DNA of 64,000 nucleotides from Kribbella pratensis. GTDB lineage: Bacteria > Actinomycetota > Actinomycetes > Propionibacteriales > Kribbellaceae. The stretch lies in assembly GCF_004365355.1 (NCBI RefSeq), contig NZ_SODP01000004.1:1-64000 (forward strand), written 5' to 3'. A program made the position numbers and the translations under genes. Under the pieces are notes generated by a model. The model was not told where the DNA came from and did no database searches. It saw only the letters and a list, made by a program, of their open reading frames with translations. Of this stretch, positions 24,042-33,059 are shown one piece after another; position 1 is the first letter of the stretch, and the number at the start of each line of letters is the position of its first letter.

Positions 24042-24959
24042 GTGCCGGAACAGCGAAGAGGATTCACCTACGGGTTCACCGCCTACCTGATCTGGGGCCT
24101 CTTCCCGCTGTACTGGAAGCTTCTCGACCACTCCGGCGCGGTCGAGCTGCTCGCTCACCGCATCGTCTGGTCGCTGATCACGATCGCGATCCTGGTCGCC
24201 GTACTGCGGAAGTTCGGCCGGGTGAAGGCGCTACTCGCGGAACCACGCCGGCGCTGGCCGTTGATCGCCGCGGCGTTCCTGATCTCGGTGAACTGGGGCA
24301 CCTACATCTGGGCCGTCGGCCACGGGCATGTCGTGGAGACCTCGCTCGGGTACTTCATCACCCCGCTGTTCACCGTCCTGCTCGGCGTCTTCGTCCTGAA
24401 GGAACGACTGCGGCCGATGCAGTGGACCGCGCTGGGGATCGCCTTCGTGGCCGTCCTCGGGCTTGCGATCGAGAACGGGAAGCCGCCGTGGGTGGCGATC
24501 ATCCTGACCCTCTCGTTCGGGTGCTACGGCCTGGCGAAGAAGCAGGCCGACGCCGGCGCGATCGAGGGCATGGCCGTCGAGTCCGGCACAGTCGCACCCC
24601 TGGCGCTCGCGGCCATCGTCGTCCTCGGACTGCAAGGCCACGCGACGGTCACGCACCACGGCACGGCGTACCTCGTCCTCGTCCTGCTCACCGGCCCGAT
24701 CACCGCCGTACCCCTGCTGCTCTTCGGCGCCGCGGCCACCCGCGTCTCGATGACGACCCTCGGGTTGCTGAACTACATCGCCCCGATCATGCAGTTCATC
24801 TGCGGCCTGCTGATCTTCCACGAACAGATGACACCGATGCGCTGGGCAGGCTTCGGCCTGGTCTGGGTAGCCCTGGCCCTGTTCACCTTCGACAGCATGC
24901 ACACACGCCGCCGCACCCTCGCCCTCGAACGCGCCGCACTCACCGCCTCCGCCGTCTGA
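24042..24959 (+). CDS. rarD: RarD-family EamA transporter (305 aa)
   Basis: Ten-helix drug/metabolite transporter of the RarD branch. The N-terminus RRGFTYGFTAYLIWGLFPLYWKLL is diagnostic. HRIVWSLI, SVNWGTYIWAVGHGHVVETSLGYFI in outline, and LLNYIAPIMQFICG also fit. RarD proteins are inner-membrane permeases; the substrate is not settled (chloramphenicol sensitivity in some species). GTG 24042 is chosen on the family start and the promoter position 12 bases upstream. Confidence 0.9.
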   Translation: MPEQRRGFTYGFTAYLIWGLFPLYWKLLDHSGAVELLAHRIVWSLITIAILVAVLRKFGRVKALLAEPRRRWPLIAAAFLISVNWGTYIWAVGHGHVVETSLGYFITPLFTVLLGVFVLKERLRPMQWTALGIAFVAVLGLAIENGKPPWVAIILTLSFGCYGLAKKQADAGAIEGMAVESGTVAPLALAAIVVLGLQGHATVTHHGTAYLVLVLLTGPITAVPLLLFGAAATRVSMTTLGLLNYIAPIMQFICGLLIFHEQMTPMRWAGFGLVWVALALFTFDSMHTRRRTLALERAALTASAV

Positions 24960-24978
24960 CGGGCACCCCGAACCTGCT

Positions 24979-25009
24979 TGACGCCCTGTATTCAGGACAT
25001 TTAGTATCC
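24979..25009 (+). promoter_or_regulatory. Promoter and overlapping operator of the Rrf2 gene
   Basis: TTGACG (24979-24984), a 17-base spacer and TAGTAT (25002-25007) form a near-consensus promoter. A 15-base imperfect palindrome GGACATTTAGTATCC (24995-25009) covers the -10. The reverse complement of a site in front of the next gene shares GGACATTT....TCC with it. An Rrf2 protein bound here would block RNA polymerase, so autorepression is likely. The transcript would start at the ATG (leaderless). Confidence 0.65.
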
Positions 25010-25014
25010 AGGTT

Positions 25015-25497
25015 ATGAAGATGAACGAGGGGGTCGAATGGGCGATGCACAGCTGTGTGAATCTCAGCTGGGCGGCCGGTGAGGCGGTGACCGCCAAGCG
25101 GCTCGCGGCGTTCTACAACCTGCCCACGGCGTACCTGAACAAGCAGCTCCAGGCGCTCACCCGGGCCGGCATCCTCACCTCGGTCTCGGGTCCGAAGGGC
25201 GGCTTCCAGCTGGCCCGCGACCCGCGCAACATCAGCCTGCTCGACATCGTCGTCGCGATTGACGGACCAGACGACGCGTTCCGCTGCACGGAGATCCTCA
25301 AGGAGGGTCCAGGCGCCGATGCGCGAGCCGACTACACCAAGATCTGCGTGATCTCACAGGCCATGCGCGGCGCCGAGCTGACCTATCGCCGCGAGCTGGC
25401 GAGCAGGTCGATCGCGGACATCGCCGACGAGGTCGTCCGCCGCACCCCGGCCGCTCCCGACGACACCCGGAACCGGTTCGCGAACCTCAAATCCTGA
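25015..25497 (+). CDS. Rrf2-family transcriptional regulator (160 aa)
   Basis: Winged-helix regulator of the Rrf2 family. The wing and recognition region contain KRLAAFYNLPTAYLNKQLQAL and SVSGPKGGFQLARDP. Cysteines occur at 14, 91 and 111. The close three-cysteine cluster of IscR/NsrR-type members is not present, so Fe-S sensing is doubtful and thiol or ligand sensing is possible. It probably represses itself and the cupin gene downstream, since both upstream regions carry the same motif. The start is ATG 25015 (leaderless); ATG 25021 is the alternative. Confidence 0.88.
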   Translation: MKMNEGVEWAMHSCVNLSWAAGEAVTAKRLAAFYNLPTAYLNKQLQALTRAGILTSVSGPKGGFQLARDPRNISLLDIVVAIDGPDDAFRCTEILKEGPGADARADYTKICVISQAMRGAELTYRRELASRSIADIADEVVRRTPAAPDDTRNRFANLKS

Positions 25498-25531
25498 CGT
25501 CGTCCGCCGCACTTCCGCAGAAGCTAATTCT

Positions 25532-25546
25532 GGACGTCAAATGTCC
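25532..25546. promoter_or_regulatory. Rrf2 operator-like site upstream of the cupin gene
   Basis: GGACGTCAAATGTCC is a near-palindrome. Its reverse complement, GGACATTTGACGTCC, matches the Rrf2 promoter site GGACATTTAGTATCC at 11 of 15 positions, including the first eight and last three bases. It lies 41 bases before the cupin start. Confidence 0.55.
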
Positions 25547-25587
25547 TCAACCAAACGTGCCCTCAGCAACTAAAAGGAGAACCTGTC

Positions 25588-26049
25588 ATGACTGTTCTGA
25601 TCCGCGCCGAGGAAGCCGAAGTCCTGTCCGCGAGCGGTGTCACGCTGCTGGCCGACGTGCCCGACACCAGCGGCCACCTGACCAGCCACCGCTCGATCTT
25701 CCAGCCAGGCAAGGAAGGCGCTCCCCCGCACCTGCACCGCGAGGCCGCCGAGCTGTTCTTCGTACTGAAGGGCTCGCTCCGCGTTCTCACCGGCGACAAC
25801 CTGGACGTCCTCGACCAGGGCGACTTCCTGCTCGTCCCGCCGAACACCCCGCACGCCTTCGAGGCCGCCGGCGACGAGCCGGCCGAGGTCCTCTTCGTCC
25901 TCACCCAGGCCAAGCCCCGCTTCGGCTACTACCGGCTGCTCGAAGGCGCCTACCGGGGAGAGACGAGTTGGACGGAGGTCGCGGAGACCAGCGACCTGTA
26001 CGACAACCACTACGTGGAGAGCCCGGCCTGGCAGGCGCGTCAGTCCTGA
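25588..26049 (+). CDS. Cupin-domain protein (153 aa)
   Basis: Single-domain cupin. Motif 1 is PPHLHREAAELFFVLKGSLRV (metal-binding His, His, Glu) in outline, and motif 2 is PPNTPHAFEAAG (His). Small cupins of this type bind a divalent metal and act as dioxygenases, isomerases or quercetinase-like enzymes. AAGGAG is well placed before the ATG. It is the likely main target of the adjacent Rrf2 regulator, suggesting an inducible detoxification or oxidation step. The substrate is unknown. Confidence 0.85.
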   Translation: MTVLIRAEEAEVLSASGVTLLADVPDTSGHLTSHRSIFQPGKEGAPPHLHREAAELFFVLKGSLRVLTGDNLDVLDQGDFLLVPPNTPHAFEAAGDEPAEVLFVLTQAKPRFGYYRLLEGAYRGETSWTEVAETSDLYDNHYVESPAWQARQS

Positions 26050-26069
26050 GCTGATGGGCACAGGGAACC

Positions 26070-27584
26070 ATGGCGCATGACTGGTTCCTGACGGCGGCCG
26101 AGCGTGGAAACCCGGGGACAGACATCGACTCCGACGGTGCCTGGTCCGAAGGGAACCTCGTCCGGCCGCTGGTCCACGGGGCGACGTACTTCCGACGCCT
26201 GTACGACGAGCTGTGCAAGCTGCAGCCCGGCGATCGCGTCTACTTCACCGACTGGCGCGGCGATCCCGACGAGAAGCTGTACGACGACGGTCCGACGATC
26301 GGCGAAGTACTGTGCGATCTCGCCAGCTCCGGAGTGGAGGTCCGTGCGCTGCTGTGGCGCTCGCACTCCGACCACCTCAGCTTCAACGCCCAGGAGAACC
26401 AGCACCTCGGCGCCGAGCTCAACGAGGCCGGCGGTGAGGTGCTGCTGGACCAACGGGTACGCCGGCTCGCGTCGCACCACCAGAAGCTCTTCGTGATCCG
26501 GCATCGCGACGATCCGGCCGCCGACATCGCATTCGTCGGCGGTATCGACTTGTGCCACGGCCGGCGCGATGACGAACGCCACCTGGGTGACCCGCAGACA
26601 GCGCCGATGGATCCGCGGTACGGCGACCGGGCACCCTGGCACGATCTGACCCTCGAGATCCGTGGGCCCGTGGTCGGGGATCTGCTGCGTACCTTCGTCG
26701 AGCGCTGGGACGATCCGCATCCGCTGGACCGGCGAACGCCGTACCGGATGGTGGTGCAGCGGCTGGCCCGGATGCCGCGCCACCCTGGCGACCTGCCCGA
26801 GGCGTTCCCGGATCCGCCGCCGGCCGGACCGCATGCCGTCCAGGTGCTGCGGACGTACGCACACAAGCACCCCGGGTTCCCGTTCGCTCCACACGGTGAA
26901 TACAGCATCGCGCGCGCCTATCGGAAGGCGTTCAGCCGGGCACAGCGGCTGATCTACATCGAGGACCAGTACCTCTGGTCGGCGGCGGTGACCGAGAGCC
27001 TGCACGCAGCACTGGAACGCTCGCCGGACCTGCACATCATCGCGGTCGTCCCGCGGTACCCGGACCAGGACGGCCGCGTCAGCGGGCCACCCGCACGGCA
27101 CGCCCAACTGGAGGCGCTCCGCCGGCTGGACTCCGACCGGGTCGCCGTCTACGACCTGGAGAACGAGAACGGCGTACCGATCTACGTCCACGCGAAGGTC
27201 TGCATCGTCGACGACGCCTGGATGACCTGCGGATCGGACAACTTCAACCGGCGGTCGTGGACCAACGACAGCGAACTGACGTGCGCGATCGACTCACCTG
27301 AACTCGCCGGCTCGCTGCGGCACCAGCTCTGGTCCGAGCACCTCGGCACCGCTTCGCCCGAGCTCGACCCACACTCCGGTTTCAAGCAGTGGCAGGCCAC
27401 CGCCGCGGCCCTCGACGGATGGTACGCCGACGGTCGCCGTGGGCCACGGCCCGCCGGACGGATCCGCGCCCACCACCCGCAGCCCCTCGGCCGGTTCGAG
27501 TCGCTGTGGGCCGGCTGGCTCGCCGACCACCTCTACGATCCCGACGGCCGCCCGCGCGCGGCCCGCCGCCGGAACACCTTCTAG
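26070..27584 (+). CDS. Phospholipase D-like protein with two HKD motifs (504 aa)
   Basis: Two PLD half-domains. The first catalytic motif is SHHQKLFVI (His137, Lys139); the usual Asp after four residues is replaced by Arg, with Asp shortly after, as in a bacterial subgroup carrying HHQK followed by FVGGIDLCHGRRDD. The second is VHAKVCIVDD with GSDNFNRRS (about residue 372). Members hydrolyse or transfer phosphatidyl groups, and some are cardiolipin synthases. No signal peptide or membrane helix is seen, so it is cytosolic or peripheral. It starts 20 bases after the cupin gene, so it may be read from the same transcript. Confidence 0.85.
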   Translation: MAHDWFLTAAERGNPGTDIDSDGAWSEGNLVRPLVHGATYFRRLYDELCKLQPGDRVYFTDWRGDPDEKLYDDGPTIGEVLCDLASSGVEVRALLWRSHSDHLSFNAQENQHLGAELNEAGGEVLLDQRVRRLASHHQKLFVIRHRDDPAADIAFVGGIDLCHGRRDDERHLGDPQTAPMDPRYGDRAPWHDLTLEIRGPVVGDLLRTFVERWDDPHPLDRRTPYRMVVQRLARMPRHPGDLPEAFPDPPPAGPHAVQVLRTYAHKHPGFPFAPHGEYSIARAYRKAFSRAQRLIYIEDQYLWSAAVTESLHAALERSPDLHIIAVVPRYPDQDGRVSGPPARHAQLEALRRLDSDRVAVYDLENENGVPIYVHAKVCIVDDAWMTCGSDNFNRRSWTNDSELTCAIDSPELAGSLRHQLWSEHLGTASPELDPHSGFKQWQATAAALDGWYADGRRGPRPAGRIRAHHPQPLGRFESLWAGWLADHLYDPDGRPRAARRRNTF

Positions 27585-27662
27585 CGCCATGTGAGGTCTG
27601 ACACTCGGCGTCACAATCTCGGTCGCTGCGGGGTCGTATGTATGACCGAGGAGGGCCGAATC

Positions 27663-29063
27663 GTGCCGGGTCCCGTGAACAATCTGCGCAATCTGCGCAA
27701 CCTGCGAGCGAGAGTGTTCCCTGATCACTGGTCGCTGCTCTTCGCCCAGATCGCCTTCTACAGCTTCGTTGTGGTGACGCTGACCGGCCTTGTGCTGATG
27801 GTCCCGTACCAGCCGTCGGTCCAACACGTTGTGTACGACGGTCCCTACGCACCGCTCCACGGCGTACAGATGTCGCGGGCGCTGGACTCGACGATGGCGA
27901 TCAGCTTCGAGATGCGTGGCGGCCTGCTGATCCGCCAGATGCACCATTGGGGCGCACTGATCATGGTGGCGGCGATCCTGCTGCACCTGTTGCGGCTGTT
28001 CTTCACCGCGGCGTTCCGCCGGCCGCGGCGGCTGAACTGGCTGGTCGTCTTCGGACTGCTGATCATCACGCTGGGCGCCTGCCTCACCGGTACGTCGCTC
28101 CCGGACGACATGGCGTCCGGCACGAGTCTCGCCGTACTGGACGGGGTGCTGCAGGCGACTCCGTTCGTGGGGACGCAACTGTCGGCGCTGCTGTTCGGAG
28201 GGGACTTCCCGGGCGATGTGATCGCACGGTTCTACCCGCTGCACATCATCGTGCTACCTGCACTTCTCGTTGTGCTCTTCGTCGTCAGCGGGATCCTCTC
28301 GCTGAAGAACAAGCCGGCGCAGTTCGCCGGCCCCGGGCGTACCGAGGACAACGTGGTCGGAAGTCCGGCGAAGGTCGCCGTGGTCAAGGGCGCGGGCCTG
28401 TTCTGCTTCGTGGTCGGAGTACTGACCCTGATGGCCTCGCTGGCCACCATCAACCCTGTCTGGCTGTTCGGTCCAGCCGATCCGGCGAACACCTCGGCCG
28501 GAGTCGGTCCGGCGTGGTACCTCGCCTTCCTCGACGGCGCGCTGCGGCTGGCGCCTGGGTGGGAGGCCGTCTGGTGGGGCAAGACCATCAGCTTCGCGAT
28601 CCTGCTCCCGGTCGCGATCTGCACGCTGTTCCTCGCGCTCGTCGGCATCTACCCGTTCATCGAGGAGCGTGTGACCCGCGACCGGCGGGAGCACAACCTC
28701 CTCGAACGACCCCGCAGCAACCCGATCCGCACCGGTATCGGCGTGGCCGGAGTCGTCTTCTACGGCACCCTCTGGGCCGCGGCCGGCGCGGACACGATGG
28801 CCGTCCAGTTCCACCTCTCGGTGAATGCGCTGATCCACCTCTTCCAGGCACTACTGATCCTCGGCCCACCGATCGCCTTCAGCATCACCCGCCGCCTCTG
28901 CCTCGGCCTGCAGCTGCACGATGCCGAGGTCGCGGCGAACGGTATCGAGACCGGCCGGGTCCTCCGGCTTCCCAGCGGCGGGTACGTCGAAGAGCACGGT
29001 CCGGCCAAGCCTCAGCTCACGTCATCCGAGGGCAGCCGCGTGGATGCGACCGGTGGTCGTTGA
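27663..29063 (+). CDS. Orphan cytochrome b (QcrB-like) lacking key residues (466 aa)
   Basis: About eight to nine helices with clear homology to the actinobacterial cytochrome bc complex b subunit. Helix B keeps RQMHHWGAL and the second His (ILLHLLRLFF), and the loop SLPDDMASGTS and GGDFPGDV are kept. Helix D has one heme histidine (YPLHIIVLP), but the position of the second, 14-15 residues on, is Val-Ser. The Qo-site motif PEWY/PDFY is PAWY. So one heme ligand and the quinol-oxidising acid are gone. No Rieske or cytochrome c gene is adjacent. GTG 27663 has GAGGAGG 8 bases upstream. Function is unclear: regulator, assembly factor or altered quinone binder. Confidence 0.85.
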   Translation: MPGPVNNLRNLRNLRARVFPDHWSLLFAQIAFYSFVVVTLTGLVLMVPYQPSVQHVVYDGPYAPLHGVQMSRALDSTMAISFEMRGGLLIRQMHHWGALIMVAAILLHLLRLFFTAAFRRPRRLNWLVVFGLLIITLGACLTGTSLPDDMASGTSLAVLDGVLQATPFVGTQLSALLFGGDFPGDVIARFYPLHIIVLPALLVVLFVVSGILSLKNKPAQFAGPGRTEDNVVGSPAKVAVVKGAGLFCFVVGVLTLMASLATINPVWLFGPADPANTSAGVGPAWYLAFLDGALRLAPGWEAVWWGKTISFAILLPVAICTLFLALVGIYPFIEERVTRDRREHNLLERPRSNPIRTGIGVAGVVFYGTLWAAAGADTMAVQFHLSVNALIHLFQALLILGPPIAFSITRRLCLGLQLHDAEVAANGIETGRVLRLPSGGYVEEHGPAKPQLTSSEGSRVDATGGR

Positions 29064-30134
29064 CAGCGGCCGGGCGCTGGCGGCGCTGCGCTTCGCGATG
29101 ATCTCGGCAGCGATCGAGATCGCCGTCTCCTCGGGAGTGCGCGCGCCGAGATCGAGCCCGGTCGGCGACAACAACCGGGCCAACTCGTCCTCGGTCAGAC
29201 CCGCGGCCCGCAACCGGGACAGGCGATCCTCGTGGGTACGCCGCGAGCCCATCGCGCCGACGTAGCCGGCGTCCGTGCGTAGAGCCAACTCCAGCAGCGG
29301 CACGTCGAACTTCGGATCATGCGTCAGCACGCAGATTGCCGTCCGGCTGTCGATGGCGTCGAGTTGACCGGCGAGGAACCGGTGCGGCCAATCGACCACG
29401 ACCTCGTCCGCGTCGGGGAACCGCAGCCGCGTCGCGAACACGCCGCGGGCATCGCACACCGTCACGTGATAGCCGAGGAACTTGCCGACCCGGGCGACCG
29501 CGGCCGCGAAGTCGATCGCGCCGAACACGAACATCCGTGGCGGTGGCGCAAGAGCCTGCACGAACACCGCCACGTCCGTACGCCGGCATTGACCCTGAGC
29601 GCCGTACTCGCGGATCGCACTCGAGCCGGTGTCGAGCATGGCTACCGCATCCTCGGTCACGGCCGCGTCCAGGCCAGGATCGCCCAGGCTGCCGCTGACC
29701 GAGTCCGCCTCGACGACGATGCGCCGCCCCAGGCCTTCTCCCGGCGTGACGACGGTCGCGACCGCTACCGGTCGCCCCGAGCCGACCGCGTCGGCCACCG
29801 TCGCGAAGTCTGCGAACGTCACCGCGTCGACGGGCTCGACCAGAACCTCGACGACACCGCCACACGTCAGACCGATCGCGAAGACGTCGTCGTCGGACAC
29901 GCCGTACCGGCGTACCTCGGGCCGGCCTGTCCGGATGACTTCCTGTGCCACCGCGTAGACGTCCGACTCGACACAGCCGCCGGAGACGCTGCCGACCGCC
30001 ACGCCGCCGCTGGACACGGCCATCGCCGCGCCCGGCTGGCGAGGTGCCGATCGGAACGTGTCGATCACCGTCGCGAGTGCGAACCGCTCACCCTCGGCGT
30101 ACCAGCGGCGCACCTGGGGCAGGACGTCACGCAC
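29022..30134 (-). CDS. xdhC: XdhC/CoxI-family molybdenum cofactor maturation protein (370 aa)
   Basis: Chaperone that binds molybdenum cofactor, helps its sulfuration and inserts it into hydroxylases. The N-terminal XdhC_CoxI domain has VSGGCVESD and GLTCGGVVEVLVEP. The C-terminal Rossmann-like domain has MFVFGAIDFAAAV and VCDARGVFATRLRFPDAD, with a final YVGAMGSRRTHEDRL. GTG 30134 overlaps the end of the [2Fe-2S] subunit gene by 8 bases, so it is the last gene of the operon. It may also serve the second molybdenum hydroxylase of this window, which has no chaperone of its own. The 3' end overlaps the convergent cytochrome b gene by 42 bases. Confidence 0.9.
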   Translation of the reverse strand: MRDVLPQVRRWYAEGERFALATVIDTFRSAPRQPGAAMAVSSGGVAVGSVSGGCVESDVYAVAQEVIRTGRPEVRRYGVSDDDVFAIGLTCGGVVEVLVEPVDAVTFADFATVADAVGSGRPVAVATVVTPGEGLGRRIVVEADSVSGSLGDPGLDAAVTEDAVAMLDTGSSAIREYGAQGQCRRTDVAVFVQALAPPPRMFVFGAIDFAAAVARVGKFLGYHVTVCDARGVFATRLRFPDADEVVVDWPHRFLAGQLDAIDSRTAICVLTHDPKFDVPLLELALRTDAGYVGAMGSRRTHEDRLSRLRAAGLTEDELARLLSPTGLDLGARTPEETAISIAAEIIAKRSAASARPLSTTTGRIHAAALG

Positions 30135-30609
30135 CCATGTCCTCCGCGCCGGCCTTGACCGCCTCGCGAATCCGGGAGTACGTGCCGCAGCGGCAGATAT
30201 TGCGCAGCTCGTCGAGATCGGCGTCGGTGATGTCGCGGCCCTCCTTCCGGGCCTGCTTGACCTTCGCGACCGCGGCCATGATCTGCCCGGGCTGGCAGTA
30301 CCCGCACTGCGCCACGTCGTACTTCAGCCAGGCCTCCTGCATCGGGTGCAGATCCTTGCCGACGGTCGCCGGCAGCCCTTCGATCGTGGTGACTTCGTCG
30401 GTCGGCCCGATGTCCTTCACCTGGACCGAGCACGTGTTGAACGCCTTGCCGTTGATGTGCGAGGTGCACGACTTGCAGACCTCGAGCGCGCAGCCGTACT
30501 TCGGGCCGGTGACGCCGAGCAGGTCGCGCAGGACCCACAGCAGCCGGACGTTGTCCTCGGCGTCGACGCTGATCTGCTTGCCGTTGAGCTTGAACGTGTG
30601 CGTTGGCAT
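30127..30609 (-). CDS. Molybdenum hydroxylase [2Fe-2S] subunit, IorA-like (160 aa)
   Basis: Small iron-sulfur subunit of the xanthine dehydrogenase family. The plant-type [2Fe-2S] motif is YGCALEVCKSC with a distal cysteine in FNTCSVQV. The second [2Fe-2S] fold has CGYCQPGQ and ICRCGTYSRIREA. Pairing with a large subunit and no FAD subunit matches isoquinoline 1-oxidoreductase and related aldehyde oxidases that pass electrons to a cytochrome or other carrier. GAGGAA precedes the ATG. It has no signal peptide, so export would need co-folding with its Tat-bearing partner. Confidence 0.9.
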   Translation of the reverse strand: MPTHTFKLNGKQISVDAEDNVRLLWVLRDLLGVTGPKYGCALEVCKSCTSHINGKAFNTCSVQVKDIGPTDEVTTIEGLPATVGKDLHPMQEAWLKYDVAQCGYCQPGQIMAAVAKVKQARKEGRDITDADLDELRNICRCGTYSRIREAVKAGAEDMGA

Positions 30610-30616
30610 GGATTCC

Positions 30617-32962
30617 TCAGAACGTGTGGTCGAGGCCGTCGGTCGGCGACTGCGGGGTGGACGGCTGCACCGGCAGCGGCTTGAAGCCGAGCGTGCCGTG
30701 GTTGATCGGGAAGTACGTCGGCATCGTGCCGGTCGCCCGCGCATAGGCACACGCGACGGCCGCGAAGGCCGGAGCCACCGCGAGCTCACCGGCACCGCTG
30801 GGACTGTCGCTCGTGTTCGGCATGATCACCACCTCGACGTCCAGCGGCGTGTTCCACTCGCGGGTGTAGAAGTAGTTGTCCCAGCTGCCCTCGAGCGGGA
30901 TGCCGTCCTTGATGTGCAGGCTCGACGTCAGCGCCAGCGCGATCGCGTCCTGCAGCCCGCCGATCATCTGGGCCTCCAGACCCCGCGGGTTGATGCAGAA
31001 CCCGGGATCGACGACGATCACCGCCTTGGTGACCCGCGGACCGGTCACGGCCTCGCCTTCGACCGGCCGGCCGACCGTCTCCGGCCGGCAGTCGATCTCG
31101 ACCAGCGTCGCGACCGCGGCCCGGTACTCCGAGTGCACGCCGACGCCCTGCGCCGTACCCTTCGGCATCGCCTTGCCCCACTGGCCGACCTCGGCCGCCT
31201 TGTTCAGCACGGCGAGCAGCCGCTTGTCCTTGAGGAAGTTCCGCCGGAACCGGACCGGGTCCTGCCCCATCTTCGCGGCGAGCCGATCGACCACCAGTTC
31301 CTCGGCGCAGACCACGTTCGGCGAGTAGATGTTGCGCATGCTGCCGGTGTTGAACTTCAGCGGGACCTCGTTGAGCAGCTGGGTCGTGACGCCGAAGTTG
31401 TACGGCGACGACTGGGTCAGCTCGAAGATCGTCTCCGCGAACGACAGGTTGCCGCCCACCGGCAGATCCGCGGCGAAGGCCGTGATCATCTCGCCGAGGC
31501 CGTGCCCGAAGTCGGTCTGCACGCTGGTGTGCCGCTGCTCGTAGCTGAGCACGTTGCCGGCCAGGTAGTTCACCCGGACCCTGGACGTGCTCATCGGGTG
31601 CGTGCGGCCCTGGCGGAAGTTGTCCGTCCGCGACCAGGACAGCTTGACCGGCTTGCCCATCTTCTGCGAGATCTCCGCCGCCTCGGCCGCGACGTCGTGG
31701 AACAGGTGCCGGCCGAACGAGCCGCCGCCCTGGACCACGTGCACCTTCACCGCGTCGATCGGCAGACCGAGCTGTTTGGCGATGTCCTCCTGGGCCACGA
31801 TCGGCACCTTGAGGCTGGACCAGATCTCGGCGCTGTCCGGCCGGACGTCCGCGATCGCGCAGTCCGGTTCGAGCGGGCTGTTGCTGGCGAACGCGAAGAC
31901 GAACTCGGCGTCGATCGTCTGCGACAGCACCGGCGGCACGGCCATCGGCAACTGGGCCGCGCGCAGCTTCGCCAGCACGGTGGCGTCGGACTCGTCGTCC
32001 ACCGTGCCCGGTCCCCAGGTCGCGTCGACCTTCTGGATGGCGTCGATGCACTGGCCGAACGTGTCGCCCCTGATCGCGACACCGTGGGTGATGCCAACGA
32101 CATCGGAGATGCCCGGCATCGCCCGCAGCGCGGCGAGGTTGTTGATCGACTTCAGCGTCCCGTTGATCGTCGGCGGCCGGGCCACCATGGTCGGCTTCGC
32201 GCCGGGGACCTGCAGGTCCATCGCGAACTGCTTGCGACCGGTGACGATGTCGTGGCCGTCGACGCGGTTGCGCGGCCGGCCGAGAACGCTGAACTCCGAC
32301 GGAGACTTCAGCTCCGCGGACACCGTGATCGTCGTGGCGCTCGCGGCCGCCTCGGCCAACGATCCGTACGTCGCCGTACGGCCGCCCGGACCGCTGAGCA
32401 CGCCGGCCTTCGTCGTCACCTTGCCGGCAGCGACGCCCCAGTGCGCCGCGGCCGTGTCCACCAGGCGCTGCCGAGCGATCGCGGCGGCGGTCCGGACCGG
32501 GAGGTACATGCTGCGCATCGAGTTCGACCCGCCGGTCAGCTGGTTCATCAGCAGCTCCGGCCGCGCGTCCGCCAGGCCGATCTCGACCTTGTCCATCGGC
32601 AGGTCCAGCTCTTCGGCGACCATCATCGCGAACGCGGTGGTGATGCCCTGCCCGACCTCGGCCCGCGGCACCGCGAAGAACGCCGTGCCGTCGGTCTTCA
32701 GCTCGACCGTGATCAGGCCGGAGGTCGGCGCGGCCGCGAGGTTCTGCAGGTCACCGAGGTCGAAGATGTCGACCGGCTGCGGCAGCGACGGTACGGCGGC
32801 ATCGGCCGGGCGCGGGTCGGATTCGTTGGCGATCCAGCTCACGCCGACCGCGAGCGTGGGCGCGGCGATCAGGTACCCGAGGACGCGACGGCGGCCCAGC
32901 AGTCCGCGTCCGCCGGTCGGCTGATCGGTTGGTCGGTCCAACGAACGACGATGTTCGGCCAT
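30617..32962 (-). CDS. Molybdopterin-binding hydroxylase large subunit, IorB-like, Tat-exported (781 aa)
   Basis: Catalytic subunit of the isoquinoline 1-oxidoreductase beta type. An N-terminal twin-arginine signal (GRRRVLGYLIA, residues 23-33) predicts export. The body contains AEVGQGITTAF, TGGSNSMRSM, VQGGGSFGRHLFHD, and the C-terminal GAGELAVAPAFAAV that carries the active-site glutamate. The enzyme would hydroxylate N-heterocycles or oxidise aldehydes at the outer side of the membrane. ATG 32962 with AGAGGA upstream is chosen over a longer frame. Order: large subunit, [2Fe-2S] subunit, XdhC, downstream of a PucR regulator that may sense the substrate. Confidence 0.9.
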   Translation of the reverse strand: MAEHRRSLDRPTDQPTGGRGLLGRRRVLGYLIAAPTLAVGVSWIANESDPRPADAAVPSLPQPVDIFDLGDLQNLAAAPTSGLITVELKTDGTAFFAVPRAEVGQGITTAFAMMVAEELDLPMDKVEIGLADARPELLMNQLTGGSNSMRSMYLPVRTAAAIARQRLVDTAAAHWGVAAGKVTTKAGVLSGPGGRTATYGSLAEAAASATTITVSAELKSPSEFSVLGRPRNRVDGHDIVTGRKQFAMDLQVPGAKPTMVARPPTINGTLKSINNLAALRAMPGISDVVGITHGVAIRGDTFGQCIDAIQKVDATWGPGTVDDESDATVLAKLRAAQLPMAVPPVLSQTIDAEFVFAFASNSPLEPDCAIADVRPDSAEIWSSLKVPIVAQEDIAKQLGLPIDAVKVHVVQGGGSFGRHLFHDVAAEAAEISQKMGKPVKLSWSRTDNFRQGRTHPMSTSRVRVNYLAGNVLSYEQRHTSVQTDFGHGLGEMITAFAADLPVGGNLSFAETIFELTQSSPYNFGVTTQLLNEVPLKFNTGSMRNIYSPNVVCAEELVVDRLAAKMGQDPVRFRRNFLKDKRLLAVLNKAAEVGQWGKAMPKGTAQGVGVHSEYRAAVATLVEIDCRPETVGRPVEGEAVTGPRVTKAVIVVDPGFCINPRGLEAQMIGGLQDAIALALTSSLHIKDGIPLEGSWDNYFYTREWNTPLDVEVVIMPNTSDSPSGAGELAVAPAFAAVACAYARATGTMPTYFPINHGTLGFKPLPVQPSTPQSPTDGLDHTF

Positions 32963-33059
32963 GGGGGGTCCTCTGCGCTCGAGCAATGCTGGGAACGCAG
33001 TCTGGCACCGCCGATCACCCGGCGGCATGGCCGCGATGCCCATGTTTTACACGGTTTCA

